Shown here: in pieces, positions 50,569 through 62,139 of the stretch
Layout of the letters: each line of letters starts with the position of its first letter
How positions within the stretch are numbered: the stretch's first letter is position 1
Origin: Diphasiastrum complanatum
Taxonomy: Eukaryota; Streptophyta; Lycopodiopsida; Lycopodiales; Lycopodiaceae
Direction of reading: 5' to 3'
Assembly: GCA_029204225.1 (NCBI GenBank)
Contig: CM055111.1
Coordinates: 9,232,188-9,296,187, forward strand
Length of the DNA: 64,000 nt
Notes under the pieces: generated by a model
What the model saw: only the letters and a program-made list of their open reading frames with translations
Database searches by the model: none
What the model was told of the DNA's origin: nothing
Made by a program: the position numbers and the translations under genes

Positions 50569-51777
50569 TTATATAACTAGATCTAAGCCAAGTTTGGCTC
50601 TAAAAGTTTCAAATTTCTCTTTACTTAAAGCTTTTGTAAATATATCAGCAACTTGCAACAACGTAGAACAATGTGCAATACTTATATCTTCAGATTGTAG
50701 CTTTTTACGCACAAAATGATATTTTACTTCAATATGTTTTGTTCTCGCGTGAACGACAAGATTCTTAGCCAATTGTATCCCACTTTGGCTGTCACAGAAA
50801 ATAATAGAAGGATGTACCTTCTTCATGCCGTTTTCACGTAACAACTTATGCAGCCAAATAGCTTTCTGAGTGGCAGAACTTAATGCTTTATATTCAGCTT
50901 CTGTAGAAGAATGAGAATGGTGTCTTGCTTCTTGCTAGACCATAAAAAACAACCGCTACCAAAATTGAAGGCATAACCTATTGTTGACTTTCTATCATCT
51001 ACATTTCCTGTCCAATCAACGTCAACAAAATCTTGCAACTTAGGTAAAGCACTTTGTCTTTTGTAGACTAGGCCAAGGTTAGGTGTACCTTTCACATACC
51101 TCAAAATCTTTTTCGCAGCTTTCCAATGATCCATAGTGGGTGATGACATGAATTGGCTAATCAGACTTACAACATAGCAGATATCAGGACGTGTAGTCGT
51201 AAGATAGATCAAACTCCCAACTAGCTGACGAAATAAAGTAGTGTCAACATGTGCACTATCATCAACACGGGATAATTTCTTACCAGCTTCGCAAGGGGTG
51301 ATGGAAAGGTTTGCACTCTGTCATGCGAAATCTATCTAATATCTCGCGCACATACTTGTTTTGACATAACCTAATATAATTGCCAGTTTGCCATACTTCA
51401 ACACCCAAGCAATAGTGCATAAGATCTAAATCTGTCATCTCAAATTGCTTGCATAAGTTGGTTTTGATAGAATGAATGAGATTCTCATCATTGCCCATGA
51501 TAATAATATCATCAACATAAAGTACAATCAAGGCAATGCTATCTTCATTTATAAAAACATAAAGATTTGGATCTGAATTTGTTCTTACAAACTCATGAGA
51601 AAGAAAGTAATTGTCAATGCGTCCATACCATGCGCGTGGCGCTTGCTTAGGGTCATAAAGTGCTTTGCGTAGTTTGCATACTTTATGTTCTTGTCCTTTT
51701 GCCATAAAGCCCTGTGGTTGGACCAGGTAAATTTCTTCCTCTAAGTCGTCATTCAAAAATGCGAACTTCACATCCAT
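50569..51777 (-). pseudogene. pol: Copia-4a: RT and RNase H fragment
   Basis: Minus-strand copia Pol, read leftward. From 51,777: MDVKFAFLNDDLEEEIYLVQ, then VCKLRKALYDPKQAPRAWYG and the catalytic LYVDDIIIMG. A break near 51,280-51,212 follows, then IYLTTTRPDICYVVSLISQF, ILRYVKGTPNLGLVY and RNase H DVDWTGNVDDRKSTIGYAF. After a frame change near 50,880 comes FCDSQSGIQLAKNLVVHART, then KHIEVKYHFVR and VADIFTKALSKEKFE to a stop at 50569. Sequence upstream of the QMDV motif is missing. I could not place its LTR. Confidence 0.88.
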
Positions 51778-51778
51778 T

Positions 51779-52425
51779 TGATAGCATTTCCATCATAGCA
51801 TAAAATGTGATCTAAACTTCCTTGAATATATCTCATCGCTCTCTTTAATGCTTTCCAATGAAAGATTCTAGGATTATACATGAATTGACTTAATATGCTA
51901 ATAGTGTATACTAAATCTGGTCTAGTGCACAACATTGCATACATTAGATATCCGATTAGTGAATGATAAGGGTGCTTTGCTAAGTCGATTACTTCACTAT
52001 TAATCTTAGTCAATACTATACTTGGATCCATTGGAGTATCAATTGGTTTGCAATCAGACATATGAAACTTTTTTAAAATGCCTTTTAGATATGTCTGCTG
52101 GCTAAGATAGATCTTTTTCTGAAATCTATTTCTAGTGATGTGAATTCCTAGCAAAGAATGGACAGCTCCAAATGCATCATCTACGTACAGAGCTATGTGA
52201 ACTGAATTGGTGCCTATATGCTTTGAATAAACATTACAGTCAGCTGAATTGTTTGCAAATCCCAATTGAATAAGATAAGAGTTGATTCTATTGAACCATG
52301 CTCTTGCGGCCTGTTTCAAACCATAAATTGCTTTGTGCAGCTTGCACACTTTGTGCTCTTGGCCTTTGACTTCGACTGGTTGGAAGGCGTATAGCTCCTC
52401 TTCAACATTGTCATTGATGCATAAA
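51779..52425 (-). pseudogene. pol: Copia-4b: RT fragment related to Copia-3
   Basis: Minus-strand RT starting near 52,425 (NDNVEEELYAFQP), then VCKLHKAIYGLKQAARAWFN and LYVDD. It jumps to FGAVHSLLGIHITRNRFQKK, so about 30 residues are lost just after the catalytic motif. Next come KPIDTPMDPS, YHSLIGYLMYAMLCTRPDLV and ILSQFMYN. It ends at CYDGNAIKW, exactly where Copia-4a begins. It closely resembles the Copia-3 RT, so the same family is present twice in the window. Confidence 0.87.
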
Positions 52426-52548
52426 AAGCTATCAATCACTATTGGTTCTGAATGACATCCGATATCATAGTTTCGACGACCTAGAACAGAGTTGCATCGA
52501 ATAGTTGCATCCAAGACTGTAACCGACATCAGATCCGATAGCTCTTAA

Positions 52549-52645
52549 ATTGTCATTGAGTTTACATCCGACACAATTACTGAGTTTACATTCGACATTG
52601 TCACTGAGTTTCAATCTGACACTGTCACTGAGTTTACATCCGATC
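52549..52645. repeat. 24-bp minisatellite
   Basis: About four to five units of GTCACTGAGTTTACATCCGA plus four bases, with small variations, directly beside the Copia-4b fragment. On the minus strand it encodes a repeated KLSDNVEC-like octapeptide within a longer open frame. Confidence 0.85.
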
Positions 52646-52679
52646 AGGTCAATTTTCAAGGTAAATATACCAGAAGAAC

Positions 52680-55140
52680 TTCTAAGTGAGATCACACCGC
52701 GTGATAATCCAAATGATGAGAACAAACCTTATCATCTTAGATCTCAGGTGAATCAAGAACTTGGGAGGTCTAATCAATATTATAACCCTGATGATCAACC
52801 TGTTCAACATGCTCATCATATAGCAAGATCTTATAAATGAACACCGAGGTTAGAACTACCAAAGTTCGATGGTAATGAGGACTGTGAGAAATTGACAAAA
52901 ATCTAGCTTGGTATTTTTTTATGATAGAAGTTTGTAAGTGAATCTCACATGTGTGGAGGATGTTCCCATGTGTGGAGAATTGTAAAGTAAATAAAAATGT
53001 TTGATATAGGGGTCTCATAGAATCTCATAGTCAAGCATTTAGGTGTAGGATGTTGATAGGGTCAAATTTGGCATAGATGGCAAATTATCCATTTCCACTT
53101 GTAATGCCACTATTGAGCCAAAAAAGAGTAGGAGGCCAAACTCGTGCCAATTAGAGTGAAGACAAGTATAATGATTTTGTTTGATGAAGTTTAAGAAGTC
53201 CAATAGGATTTAGAGGTGGAACCATGTGTGGTCCAATAGAATTTGAGGTTTGCTTGAAAATGGTCCAATAGAATTTAGAGGTGAATGGATCAATGGTCCA
53301 ATAGGATTAAGAGATGGCAAAGTGTGGTCCAATCATAGTTAAGCATGGTGGTAGCTCGTGGATCTACTAGTATCATTGTACTCCTCATTTGGATCTAGTT
53401 GATTTTGAGATTGAGTGGATTTTGAGTGTAAGTGATTTTCTAGCTTTCTCTCTCTACCCGAGAGCTATTGATGATTTTATCTCTCTACCCAAGGAGAGCA
53501 GCTTGTTTTTACCTAGATTACTTTTGGAACACTTCCCACATGTGTGACTTAGAGTTGGAAGTGATTGAATGCATGTAGTAGTGTGTTCTTGCCATAGAAT
53601 CAAAGATGGATCTTGAATCTCAATCTAGTCTTGATCTTGGTGCATCTACACACCTTAGGAGATCACAAGTACATGTTGTGGACAGTCCACACGTGTGAAA
53701 TCAACAAAGACCCTCATAGATTTTTACAAATATTTGAGAATGAATGTGAAGTATATGGTGAATATACGAATGATGCAAAAGTGCCCTAATGACCATGGAG
53801 GATAAATCATGAGAGTGGTTTTCTAACCTCGATCATGATGATAGACAAGATCAGAGCTGAAAGAGTCTTTTATTAAGTGATTCCAACCTTTCAGACTCAT
53901 TGAGAGCCCATTCGTATGACTTAGTAACATAAAAATAAAAAAAAGATGAATGAGTATGTGACTATATCGAGCACTTCAAGCGTATCAGAAGTCAATAACC
54001 CACATTATATGATTCCAGTACAAGTTCAGGAGTTTCCAAGACAACACCCACCTGCACAACAACAAAGATTGACACTCCCAGGTCCAAGAGGATCCGCCCA
54101 ACCAAACAGGCTGCAAACCAATAAAATCGACCTCATGTACATGCCAATGTGGTATAGAATTTCTCTTATAATACCCCAGCCTATGAATCTACTTATGATG
54201 AAGGTACTAATAACACATACGTAGATGAGGCATCTACCTCCTATCTGAATGATCAATATTATTTGGAGGAGCAACCTAGTCAAATCGACCAAGATGCTTA
54301 TGCAATTTTTCTTTCAGCCCTTCAGAAGAAATGCTTTGTATGTGGAGAAACCACTCACGTAGACTGAAATATCAATATGTCGTTGAATGTGCTTATTGTA
54401 TTAGAAAACATTGCTATAAAGATTGCTCTAACCAAGCTAAAAAGACTGTTTTAGCACGTAGGGTATCTGAAGAGCCATTGCTTGATGTCACACGAGCACA
54501 ACAAAGGGCCTTAGATCAGAATAAGGACCCACCACGACCAACATGTAGTGCCAATACTTCCATGCTTCCACAGTCATACCCAAACCCTGTAGAAGCTCAA
54601 AATAAATACAATGAATTCCGAGATGAGTTCGATAGAGTTGAAGAGAGGGTTTCTACTTCGCCATCTACCCAGTTACCTACACAGGGGCAACCACCACAAG
54701 GAATAGAAGTTCTTTCCGATCTCTTACAAGCACAAATCACTATGCCCTTCTACACGGCCGCAAAGTTTTCAAAACCTCTATGGGATGCCATATTGCGAAG
54801 CTCCTAGCAGCCTGATATATTACTAAAGATAACAACACCACCTTACCTATGCACTACAAATCTTATCCTTTCGTACAAGCCATTCTCGATAGTGGGTCTG
54901 GCGTGAATACTATTCGCCCTATCCTTAGCAAAGGCATGGGGAATAACAACATTGGAAAGCTTAAGTACAAGTTACGAATGGTTGACCAAAGAATGACGAT
55001 GGCTGTAGGTCACATAACAAATTCACAGATTAAAATTGCGGGTTTGAATTTCACGATAGAGTGTGTTGTACAAGACTTTTAGTTTGCAGCATGATTGTTG
55101 GATGGTTAGCTTGCATTAGACATCTTGTCGTGGCATGAAT
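52680..55140 (+). mobile_element. Gypsy-A: gag-protease part of a Ty3/gypsy element
   Basis: Gag reads RLELPKFDGNED up to 52,882. It resumes after the solo LTR with PHRFLQIFENECEVYGEYTN (53,712 onward), so the LTR interrupts a once-continuous gag. A degraded Pro/Gln-rich stretch follows, then Cys-rich sequence at 54,331-54,470 (CFVCGE, CAYCIRKHCYKDC) as a knuckle-like region. From 54,849 comes the aspartic protease (FVQAILDSGSGVNTIRPILS). Stops after VVQDF end it near 55,140. No RT follows. The gag is related to that of gypsy-B (LPKYSGLTDPVRFLQIYVES), so the two are the same broad lineage but distinct copies. Confidence 0.75.
52883..53706 (+). repeat. Solo LTR (824 bp) of the Copia-5 family
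   Basis: It begins TGTGAGAAATTGAC and ends CACACGTGTGAAATCAACA. The flanks are AGGAC (52,878-52,882) and AAGAC (53,707-53,711), a target duplication with one substitution. Its last 140 bp match the LTR fragment before the Copia-5 primer site at 62,474. No internal sequence remains, so it arose by LTR-LTR recombination or by equivalent loss. Confidence 0.85.
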
Positions 55141-56235
55141 AATGTTAGATCTGGGATTGATTTTGCTTGATTTGAGTGGATTTGCTTGTTTGAAATCTAA
55201 TTTGATTGTAGAACAGGAAAAGCTATTCAGATCACCAATCTTGAGATCCATTTGGATCTAAGATATCAGAGAAAATAGCAAAAATTGATCAAATCTGTCA
55301 GATTTTGGTCAAAAGAGACAAAAATCATCATCAGAGCTAATAACTTTTTACCCTCTTCCAAGAAACCTTCGCCGAGTTGCAAACACCTTCGGTTTTGATC
55401 ACAAAACCTTTAGTTTGAAAGGCAAAGATTAATTCTCAGCAGATTTTCAGAAACATCAGAAAAATCGTCAAAAAAAATCAAAAAATCACCAAAATCCTAA
55501 AAATACAGAAAAAGAACCTTCGCCTGACTCACTGTGCCTAGGTGTGATTCAGATCTAACTACTGCCAGGTCAGTGAAAAATTATACCAAAAATTAAAGAG
55601 TTTTTAGAAGATCCGTTGTTGTATTGTCATATTTTTGTCAAAAAAGTCACTTTTTTGCAAAAATACCAGTATTACTCTTGATCCTTCGTCAAAACCTTTG
55701 CCTAGTTTCCAAAACATTATATTTAAAATAAAATACTATTTTTGAGTTCAACGAAGATTCTTCTTGTCCTGATCATAGAAAATCTTGATTTTTACCCTCG
55801 TCAAACTTCAAAAACTGTATTTTCTTGTGTCAGAAACCTTCATCTGATTTTTTATAATTGTATATGTGTCAGATCTTGCATCTGAGAGTTCGACGAAGGT
55901 TATTACCCTAGAAATTGTCAAAAAAGTTGATCAGAGAGTTTTTTTTCCCCAAAATAGCACTATTGGACCTTCGCCTAGGGAACCTTCGCCAGTCCTATTT
56001 TTAGGTTCTGATTTTCCAGATCAAGTTTCCGTCATAATTTGGGTCAAATCTGATATAGTCTGATCTGGATTCTGAGAAATTTTTTATTTTTTTGAAAGTA
56101 TCGATGGATTGAATTTTGAAATCTTTTTCACGATATAGAATTAGATTCTTGAAAAGTGAATAGATCTATCTGATATAGTTTTTGACTGAAAAATCTAGAT
56201 CCAATCTCATTGTCTACTTGATCTGAATTTGCGAC
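55141..56235 (+). other. Noncoding leader or LTR-like DNA with CCTTCGCC motifs
   Basis: There is no gene. ACCTTCGCC occurs at least four times (about 55,365, 55,517, 55,969 and 55,981) in AT-rich sequence ahead of the gypsy-B gag ATG. The same motif recurs behind gypsy-B at 60.6-60.9 kb. I could not align the two regions as LTRs. Confidence 0.45.
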
Positions 56236-56997
56236 GATGGCTGTCCTTGGAGGTGCGCTCAATCCTATTATTGTTAAAAGAGCACCATGTTTGGATCTAC
56301 CCAAATACAGTGGGTTAACAGATCCAGTTAGATTTCTTCAGATCTATGTTGAATCATGTGAAGTCTACGATGAAATTTTCTCTAGTTGTTTCCTATGGCC
56401 TTAATAGGCGCAGCACAAGATTGGTCCTATAATCAAGATGAAACTGAACGTACAGATTGGAAGGTTGTTAAAAGAGCCCTTATCACATGGTTCAAACCGT
56501 GGAAGTTTATGGAAGACCCTTTCCTACTTCTAAGTAGAATTAAAATGGGAAAGCGGAAAATGGTTCAAGATTACATTGACCGAGTGAAACGCCTTAGATC
56601 TGAGTGCAAATCTGAACTGATTAACGAAAATGCCATGACTATGTGGTTTTTGTCAGGTCTACCTAAATGGATCAGACGTGAGCTGAAACGCCGTAATGAG
56701 TATGCACTCTTGCAAAATGCTATAGACAATGCAATTTGAGAGGAGGATGAAGATTCAGATGATGAGCCGAATATCAGTATGTTGCCTTATACATCAGGAC
56801 AGACTACTACGACATCCACCACTATTCCATCAACGAATGTCAACGCTACTGTAGAAATGATGCTCAATGAGTTCGAGAAACTTGGGAAGAACCAGCAGAA
56901 ACAGATGGAAAAGTTGCAGTCGCAATTTGATGAGAAGATCAAAGCATTGGAAGATTTCCACGAAAAAGTGAACAAAGAACCTAAAAAATTTGCATAG
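56236..56997 (+). pseudogene. gag: Gypsy-B gag
   Basis: From the ATG at 56236: MAVLGGALNPIIVKRAPCLD, LPKYSGLTDPVRFLQIYVES. After a frameshift near 56,380: FPMALIGAAQDWSYNQ, ITWFKPWKFMEDPFLLLSRI, MVQDYIDRVKRLRSECK and WFLSGLPKWIRREL. This is the typical retrotransposon gag helical core. A TGA at about 56,738 interrupts an acidic linker, then a predicted coiled-coil (LNEFEKLGKNQQKQMEKLQ) reaches the stop at 56997. The reading then runs into the antisense LTR, so zinc knuckle and protease are not seen. Confidence 0.82.
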
Positions 56998-57059
56998 ACT
57001 TTTCCTACCATGGAAAATGTCTGGTGTTCTATTTGCACATGAAACCCATATCTAGTATT

Positions 57060-57794
57060 TCCGCTTGTCACGTGGATGACCCGGGTTTGTTTTCCGGCAA
57101 CGGTGCCAAAATTGTAGTGGGTTTCTTTCCTTGCCTAACCTGAATCCAAGATCTAGTCAATCTAGCATCAAAGAGATGGAGTTAGTTGTCACGCGTAGGT
57201 TCATTTTCATGAGAGTTCAGATTTCAACATGAATGGAGGATTCACATCTATCTCTACATCTATTAACCCTACTCTTTAACACTACACATCCTTTAACACT
57301 TACAATCCCTTAACACTACACATCCACAACAGAGATAGCTTACTCTTTCTCTCCCTCCCTCTCTCATAAAAAGTATAATAACATACAATCCCAATAACAC
57401 TCAGATCCAACAATTAGCAAAATCCAAATAAGCATGAGAGATGGAGGAAAAGTGATAGAGAGAAAGGACATTCATCAATCCATTTCTGAAGAGAACCAAT
57501 CTGCTTTATTGAAATGAGAAAATGAACATGAGGAGCAACTCGAGTTGGTCCCTTCTTATAGTAGAGAGGAGGACCCTGGCCTTTGAATCCTATTGGTCCA
57601 GTCTTGTCTCTCTTTTTATTCAAATTTAAAATAGTGTGGAAACCATCAAAATTGGAGGGAAACCCAACTTTATTCACTAACTTGACATTTAGGCCCTGCG
57701 ACATTAAAAGTCCCGCAAAAAGGTCTAAAGTCCTTTTATTAACTTTTAACTAATCAATCAAATAACTGTGTGATCATCGGGTTGGACTTACACA
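57060..57794 (-). mobile_element. Antisense Athila/Tat-type LTR with tRNA-Asp primer site
   Basis: A 682-bp LTR (57,113-57,794) lies on the minus strand, beginning TGTGTAAGTCC and ending CCCACTACA. A TATA-like TATAAGA on that strand lies near 57,560. Directly inside is TGGCACCGTTGCCGG (plus-strand 57,094-57,108), which differs by one base from the plant tRNA-Asp primer site TGGCGCCGTTGCCGG used by Athila/Tat gypsy elements. Only about 50-100 bp of internal DNA remain, so the element is truncated. It sits between gypsy-B gag and RT. Confidence 0.75.
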
Positions 57795-58052
57795 CGCAGG
57801 GTGCCAAATCCCTCTAACTTATTAACTAGGGTTAGGGTTGCCTTGAGTCCGCAAACCCTCCAACATGCCAAAAGCAAAAGAAGTCTTAGCAAAAATTTAG
57901 CTCAAGTAGAACCAAAAGTCCATCAGGAGCCACTTTTTTGTGCTGGATTTGAAGAATCTAATGAAGTACTCCATGTTGGAGCCGCTTGAAAAAGTGAACA
58001 AAAGAATATCACTCTGCCGATACAGCATAGACAATTTTCTAAGGAAGCAGTT

Positions 58053-60275
58053 GTGATAGATGGCGGTTTAGGGTTTTACTTTTCGTTACCTTTTACTGAA
58101 AGCATTTTGGATCGCCTTCCTGGAGCGGAAACTTATAGTTTCCTGGATGGATTTAGTGGATACAACCAAGTTAAGATAGCACCTACCAATCGCCACAAAA
58201 CCACTTTTGCAACAGAATGGGGCACCTATGCTTACAAAGTAATGTCATTTGGACTCTGTAATGCACCAAATTTGTTCCAACGATTAATGCAATTTGCTTT
58301 TAAAGATTATCTGCAGAAATTCTTTGAAATTTACTTGGATGACCTGGGAGTCCATAGTACAGATGCAGACCACCTGGATCGATTGGAGAAAGTATTCGAA
58401 AGATGCCGCAAATATCAAATTTCTCTAAATCCAAAAAAATGCTAGATATGGGTTTTCCACGGAGTTGTGCTTGGACATGTGATATCCAGACATGGTATTG
58501 CCACCGAAAATTCTAAGATCAAGGTTATTGTGGAATTGCCACCGCCAACAACAATTTGTGGAGTTTATGTGTTTATGGGTCATGCGAACTACTATCGCAT
58601 TTTTATTATCTTCTTTGCGGATTTAGCAAGACCTATATACAAACTGACTATTTTTTCTATTTGGACAGTAGAGGCGTTAGAAGCCTTTTGAAAATTAAAA
58701 AAACATTTACTTCAGCACCAATGCTGCGTTCTCCAGATTGGACGATTGAATTTCATGTCCATACGGATGCCTCAAAATACGCCATTGGATCAGTTTTGAC
58801 GCAGCCAGGAGATTATAGGAAGGATTATCCTATATGATTTGCTAGCAGACAGCTAACAGATCCAAAGAAGAATTATTCAATAATAGAATTTGAAGCTTTA
58901 GCCATGATTTTTTCTGTTGGAAAATTTCGTCACTACCTCATGGAAACCCACTTTGCATTTTATATGGATCACCAGCCATTACATTACTTGGTAAACAAGA
59001 CATGCAATACTTGACTTATTACAAGATGGCTATTGTTATTGACTGAATTTGACTTTCGAATTGTGGTTCGAAAGGGGAAGCAACAATATCTAGCCGATCA
59101 CGTTTCGCGAATCGAATCCACACCAATTAACACTGAATTGGATGTTGAATTACCAGATGTTGCATTGTTCTATGTCGAAGTAGTACCTGAGTGGGCAGCG
59201 GATATTGTTGAGTACTTGATGCTAGGACAACCGAATGACTCCTTGACAAAAGTACAAAAGAGACAATTGATTCATAAGGCTCAACCTTATCAATTGATTG
59301 CAGGACAATTGTATTATCGTGGACAGACAATATTCTACGTAGATGTGTTTTACCGCATGAAGTACCAAATTTAGTCATGTTTTCACATGATGGCATGGGC
59401 GGAGGACACTTCTCTACAGATATTATTGTTCGCAAACTTTTGCAATCAGGTTGTTGGTGGCCTACACTTCATAAGGACACAGAAAATTTTATTCAGACAT
59501 GTGATGTTCGCCAGCGAGCAAGACGACCTACTCGACCATGCAAGGATCTCAGGCCTGATACATTATCGTAGCAACTGATTATATGACCAAGTGGGTTGAA
59601 GCCAAAGTTGTCAAAGTTGTTGATGCGAAATCTATGGCCAAGTTTCTATATGAAAATATTATAATCAGCTTTGGATGTCTGATTGAGATTGTCAATGATT
59701 GGGGTACACACTTTGTTAGTCAAACAATAAAGTGTTTATTGCAAGATTTTTTTGTTATACACAGATTTAGCACTCCCTACTATCCTAGAGGGAATGGCCA
59801 AGCTGAATCTTCCAATAAGATTCTCTTCACCATTATGACAAAGACAGTTGAAGCGAGTCGGTCTAATTGGGAACATAAACTGTATGCAGCATTATGGGCA
59901 TTCAGAACCGCTTACAAAAATAGTACAAATCAAACCCTTTCAGCTAGTCTATGGTCAAGATGTTGTCATGCTGATTGAATTTTTAATCCCATCTTTACAC
60001 ATAGCGACAACCAAACGATTAAATGATGATAAGTCTTTACAACTACGTCATGAAGCGTTGCACAAATTATGTGAAATCCAATTGATGGCAGTTCATGCCT
60101 TAGCAGCAGAGAAAGCCTGTCGGAAGGCATGGCACAATCGTCGATTGCACAAAAAGGATATGAAAGCAGAAGATCTTGCATTGATGTACAAAACCAAACT
60201 GATCAAGAAAAAATTGAAGTTTAACGATGAAGGCTTGTATAAAGTGAAGAAAATCCTGAACTATATTTCTTGAGC
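58053..60275 (+). pseudogene. pol: Gypsy-B RT, RNase H and integrase
   Basis: RT starts in frame (LPFTESILDRLPGAETYSFL, DGFSGYNQVKIAP, FGLCNAPNLFQRLM). The catalytic YLDD is intact (EIYLDDLGVHS). After a stop at about 58,443: LGHVISRHGIATENSKIKVI and the connection. RNase H: FHVHTDASKYAIGSVLTQPG, then YSIIEFEALAMIFSVGKFRH after a stop. Integrase: an H2C2-like zinc region (HDGMGGGHFSTD, CWWPTLHKD, CDVRQRA), then TDYMTKWVEAKVV, NDWGTHFVSQTIK and YYPRGNGQAESSNK. The frame changes near 59,950 and continues to 60,273. Several stops and shifts disable it, but domain order is complete. I see no chromodomain. Confidence 0.9.
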
Positions 60276-60299
60276 ATTTGGATGGAAAACAATTTGATA

Positions 60300-61170
60300 C
60301 TCTAGTGAATGGCAGTCGATTATGCAAGTTTTGACAGCCGGCTCCGCCGGATCAACAAGTCTGATCTCAAGGATTTTTTTTTAATTTAATTTTTTTTTAA
60401 TTTGTTGTTTTCAATATTTCATTTTTTCAGTTTTTGTGTAAAAAAGACAATAAAAAAAAAAATTTGAGAAAAGACTGATGAGCAAAAGTCAAAAAAGTCA
60501 TTACAGAAGAACAATATTTTTGATGAAAAATGACTTAGAAAATAACTGTTTTGGTCAGATTTGGCCTATACAATATCAGAAACCTTCGTTGAGCCTCCAG
60601 ACTGTACACCCACTTCAGATTTATCTAATTTGAGTTTGGCGAAGGTTCCTGTCCAGGAAAAATTCATTTCTTGAGTCAGGCGAAGTATCATTAATATGCC
60701 ATTTTGGAAATCTTTGCCGAGCACCTTACCCTCATTATGAACCTTCGCCGACCTGCTAGATGATCTTAAAATGTCAAAATTAGGTTGGACATAGTCTCAG
60801 ATTTTGAAAAAATGCATTTATGATAGTACCTGGGCGAAGAACCCTCTTGGGCAGGTTCATCCTTCGCCAAGCCTGGAAAATGTTCGCCTGATAGGTTCAG
60901 ATCCTCAAAAACCTTCGCCGAGATTTTTATCACCTATTTTCACAGTATTGTACAAGCCTGCAAATTTTGGTTCTGAACTGAATAGCCAAACTAATATTCA
61001 GTGTAATGGACCCACCAAATTCACCTATAAGTTGGCTGAATTCAATTCATTCCTCACTTGTGCTAGCGAAGCTCTTGCGAATGCGAGATGCAGTTATTGG
61101 AGATTTTTATTGGCTTCGCTTCGAATCTTTATTAAATGGTACTGCACCTTCTCCATAAAATCGAGACGAA
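60300..61170 (+). other. Gypsy-B 3' noncoding region with CCTTCGCC motifs
   Basis: T- and A-rich runs at 60,370-60,470 are followed by CCTTCGCC or its complement at about 60,638, 60,742, 60,869 and 60,911. No gene. The matching motif in the 55.1-56.2 kb leader suggests both belong to the gypsy-B transcription unit. Confidence 0.45.
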
Positions 61171-61175
61171 AAGTA

Positions 61176-61637
61176 TTAAAATCCAAATTGTGGGACAGAA
61201 AACAACGATGGGCTCCGGCAATCCACTTTGAGGTCGTCCATGATGTGAAACGTGATCCCAGGAGCTCCCATCATTGTTGCACGAAAATATAAACAAGCAA
61301 CCGACAGCTGATCTTTGATATTATTAGAGGCCATTGGCTTATTTGGATCGAATGTTAGAGGAGGGAGACAATCGTCCCATTGGGTTGCCATTGATGCCAA
61401 CAGCGTTAGATCTTTTGCAAATAGTGCCGATTGTCGCACCGTCAAATCTGGAGAGTGGACGTACTCTCTTTGGTATGCTTGTAAAGCCTGGTGGACGTCC
61501 ACTGATATTGTCCAGCTGTAGGGCTGATGGATGATTGGCCAATTGGGCGTATGGATGGTAATCTTGTCCATAGCCAATCCCAAATTTTTCCATTTATTCC
61601 TTCTCTGCATTGGCACATAATAAGGATCGACCCGCAA
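61176..61637 (-). CDS. Unrecognised conserved protein, copy 2
   Basis: A minus-strand frame of 153 codons from the ATG at 61637, open further upstream for about 20 codons (SYVASPRQL). It aligns with copy 1 at 29,840-30,300: RVDPYYVPMQRRNKW against RADPTFHHMPRRRAW, NWPIIHQPYSWTISVDV against NWPVIKLAHGWKTTVDF, and TFDPNKPMASNNIKDQ against CINPNKSFKSTAIED. Here the frame continues about 45 residues beyond the point where copy 1 stops (ACLYFRATMMGAPGITFHIM). Trp, Asn-Pro and Asp positions are conserved while the rest diverges widely. That fits an old repeat family under past protein-level constraint. Function unknown. Confidence 0.55.
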   Translation of the reverse strand: MRVDPYYVPMQRRNKWKNLGLAMDKITIHTPNWPIIHQPYSWTISVDVHQALQAYQREYVHSPDLTVRQSALFAKDLTLLASMATQWDDCLPPLTFDPNKPMASNNIKDQLSVACLYFRATMMGAPGITFHIMDDLKVDCRSPSLFSVPQFGF

Positions 61638-61742
61638 TTGGCGAGGGCTGGCGACATAACTTCTGATTGATTTTTGAGTTTTCTCAAAAATAATAATTCT
61701 TCATGTCAGCTGCTCTTTCAATGCAGGTATTTTGTCCAACTC

Positions 61743-62139
61743 TTAGTCGGCCTCTATCTCGAAGGTCTTGAACTTAAGGACCCATCCACCACGCGAGGAC
61801 TCATGTAGATGTTGCGATAAAAAGCTCTGCTCTGGTCCTCGACACTGGGACCTTTGAAATAGTGGTGTGGTCCTTGACGGTGGCGTTTTCAGCTTGAGAT
61901 TGTTGGCTTGAGTCTTCAACATCAACAGTAGTGTCATAGATTTGTTTGAATCCTCTTCTAGGGGATTGGAGTTCAAAGGGTGCAGGGCTCTGGGGCATTT
62001 TAAAAATTTCGACGGCCCCAAGGGAGTCGGAATTATCGAACATATCCATGAAATACTGTGTGTTTGGAGAAGTAGCTTCGGTGTGCACAGGTGAGGCGGC
62101 CTGGGTAGCTGTGATGGGAATGGTAGTCCCAATGGTCAC
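61743..62139 (-). pseudogene. Possible upstream ORF of the unknown family unit
   Basis: Minus-strand frame at 61,801-62,139 (112 codons): QYFMDMFDNSDSLGAVEIFK, PFELQSPRRGFKQIYD, then an acidic Ser/Gln stretch and RTRAELFIATST before a stop. It lies on the same strand directly upstream of copy 2. It looks more protein-like than the alternative frame at 61,743-62,132. I recognise no domain. It may be an N-terminal part of the same polyprotein, separated by a stop and frame change. Confidence 0.35.

Noticed and set aside
55141-61170. Idea that the CCTTCGCC regions at 55 kb and 60.6 kb are the two LTRs of gypsy-B
   Set aside because: They share a short motif but no continuous alignment, matching ends or target duplication that I can find.
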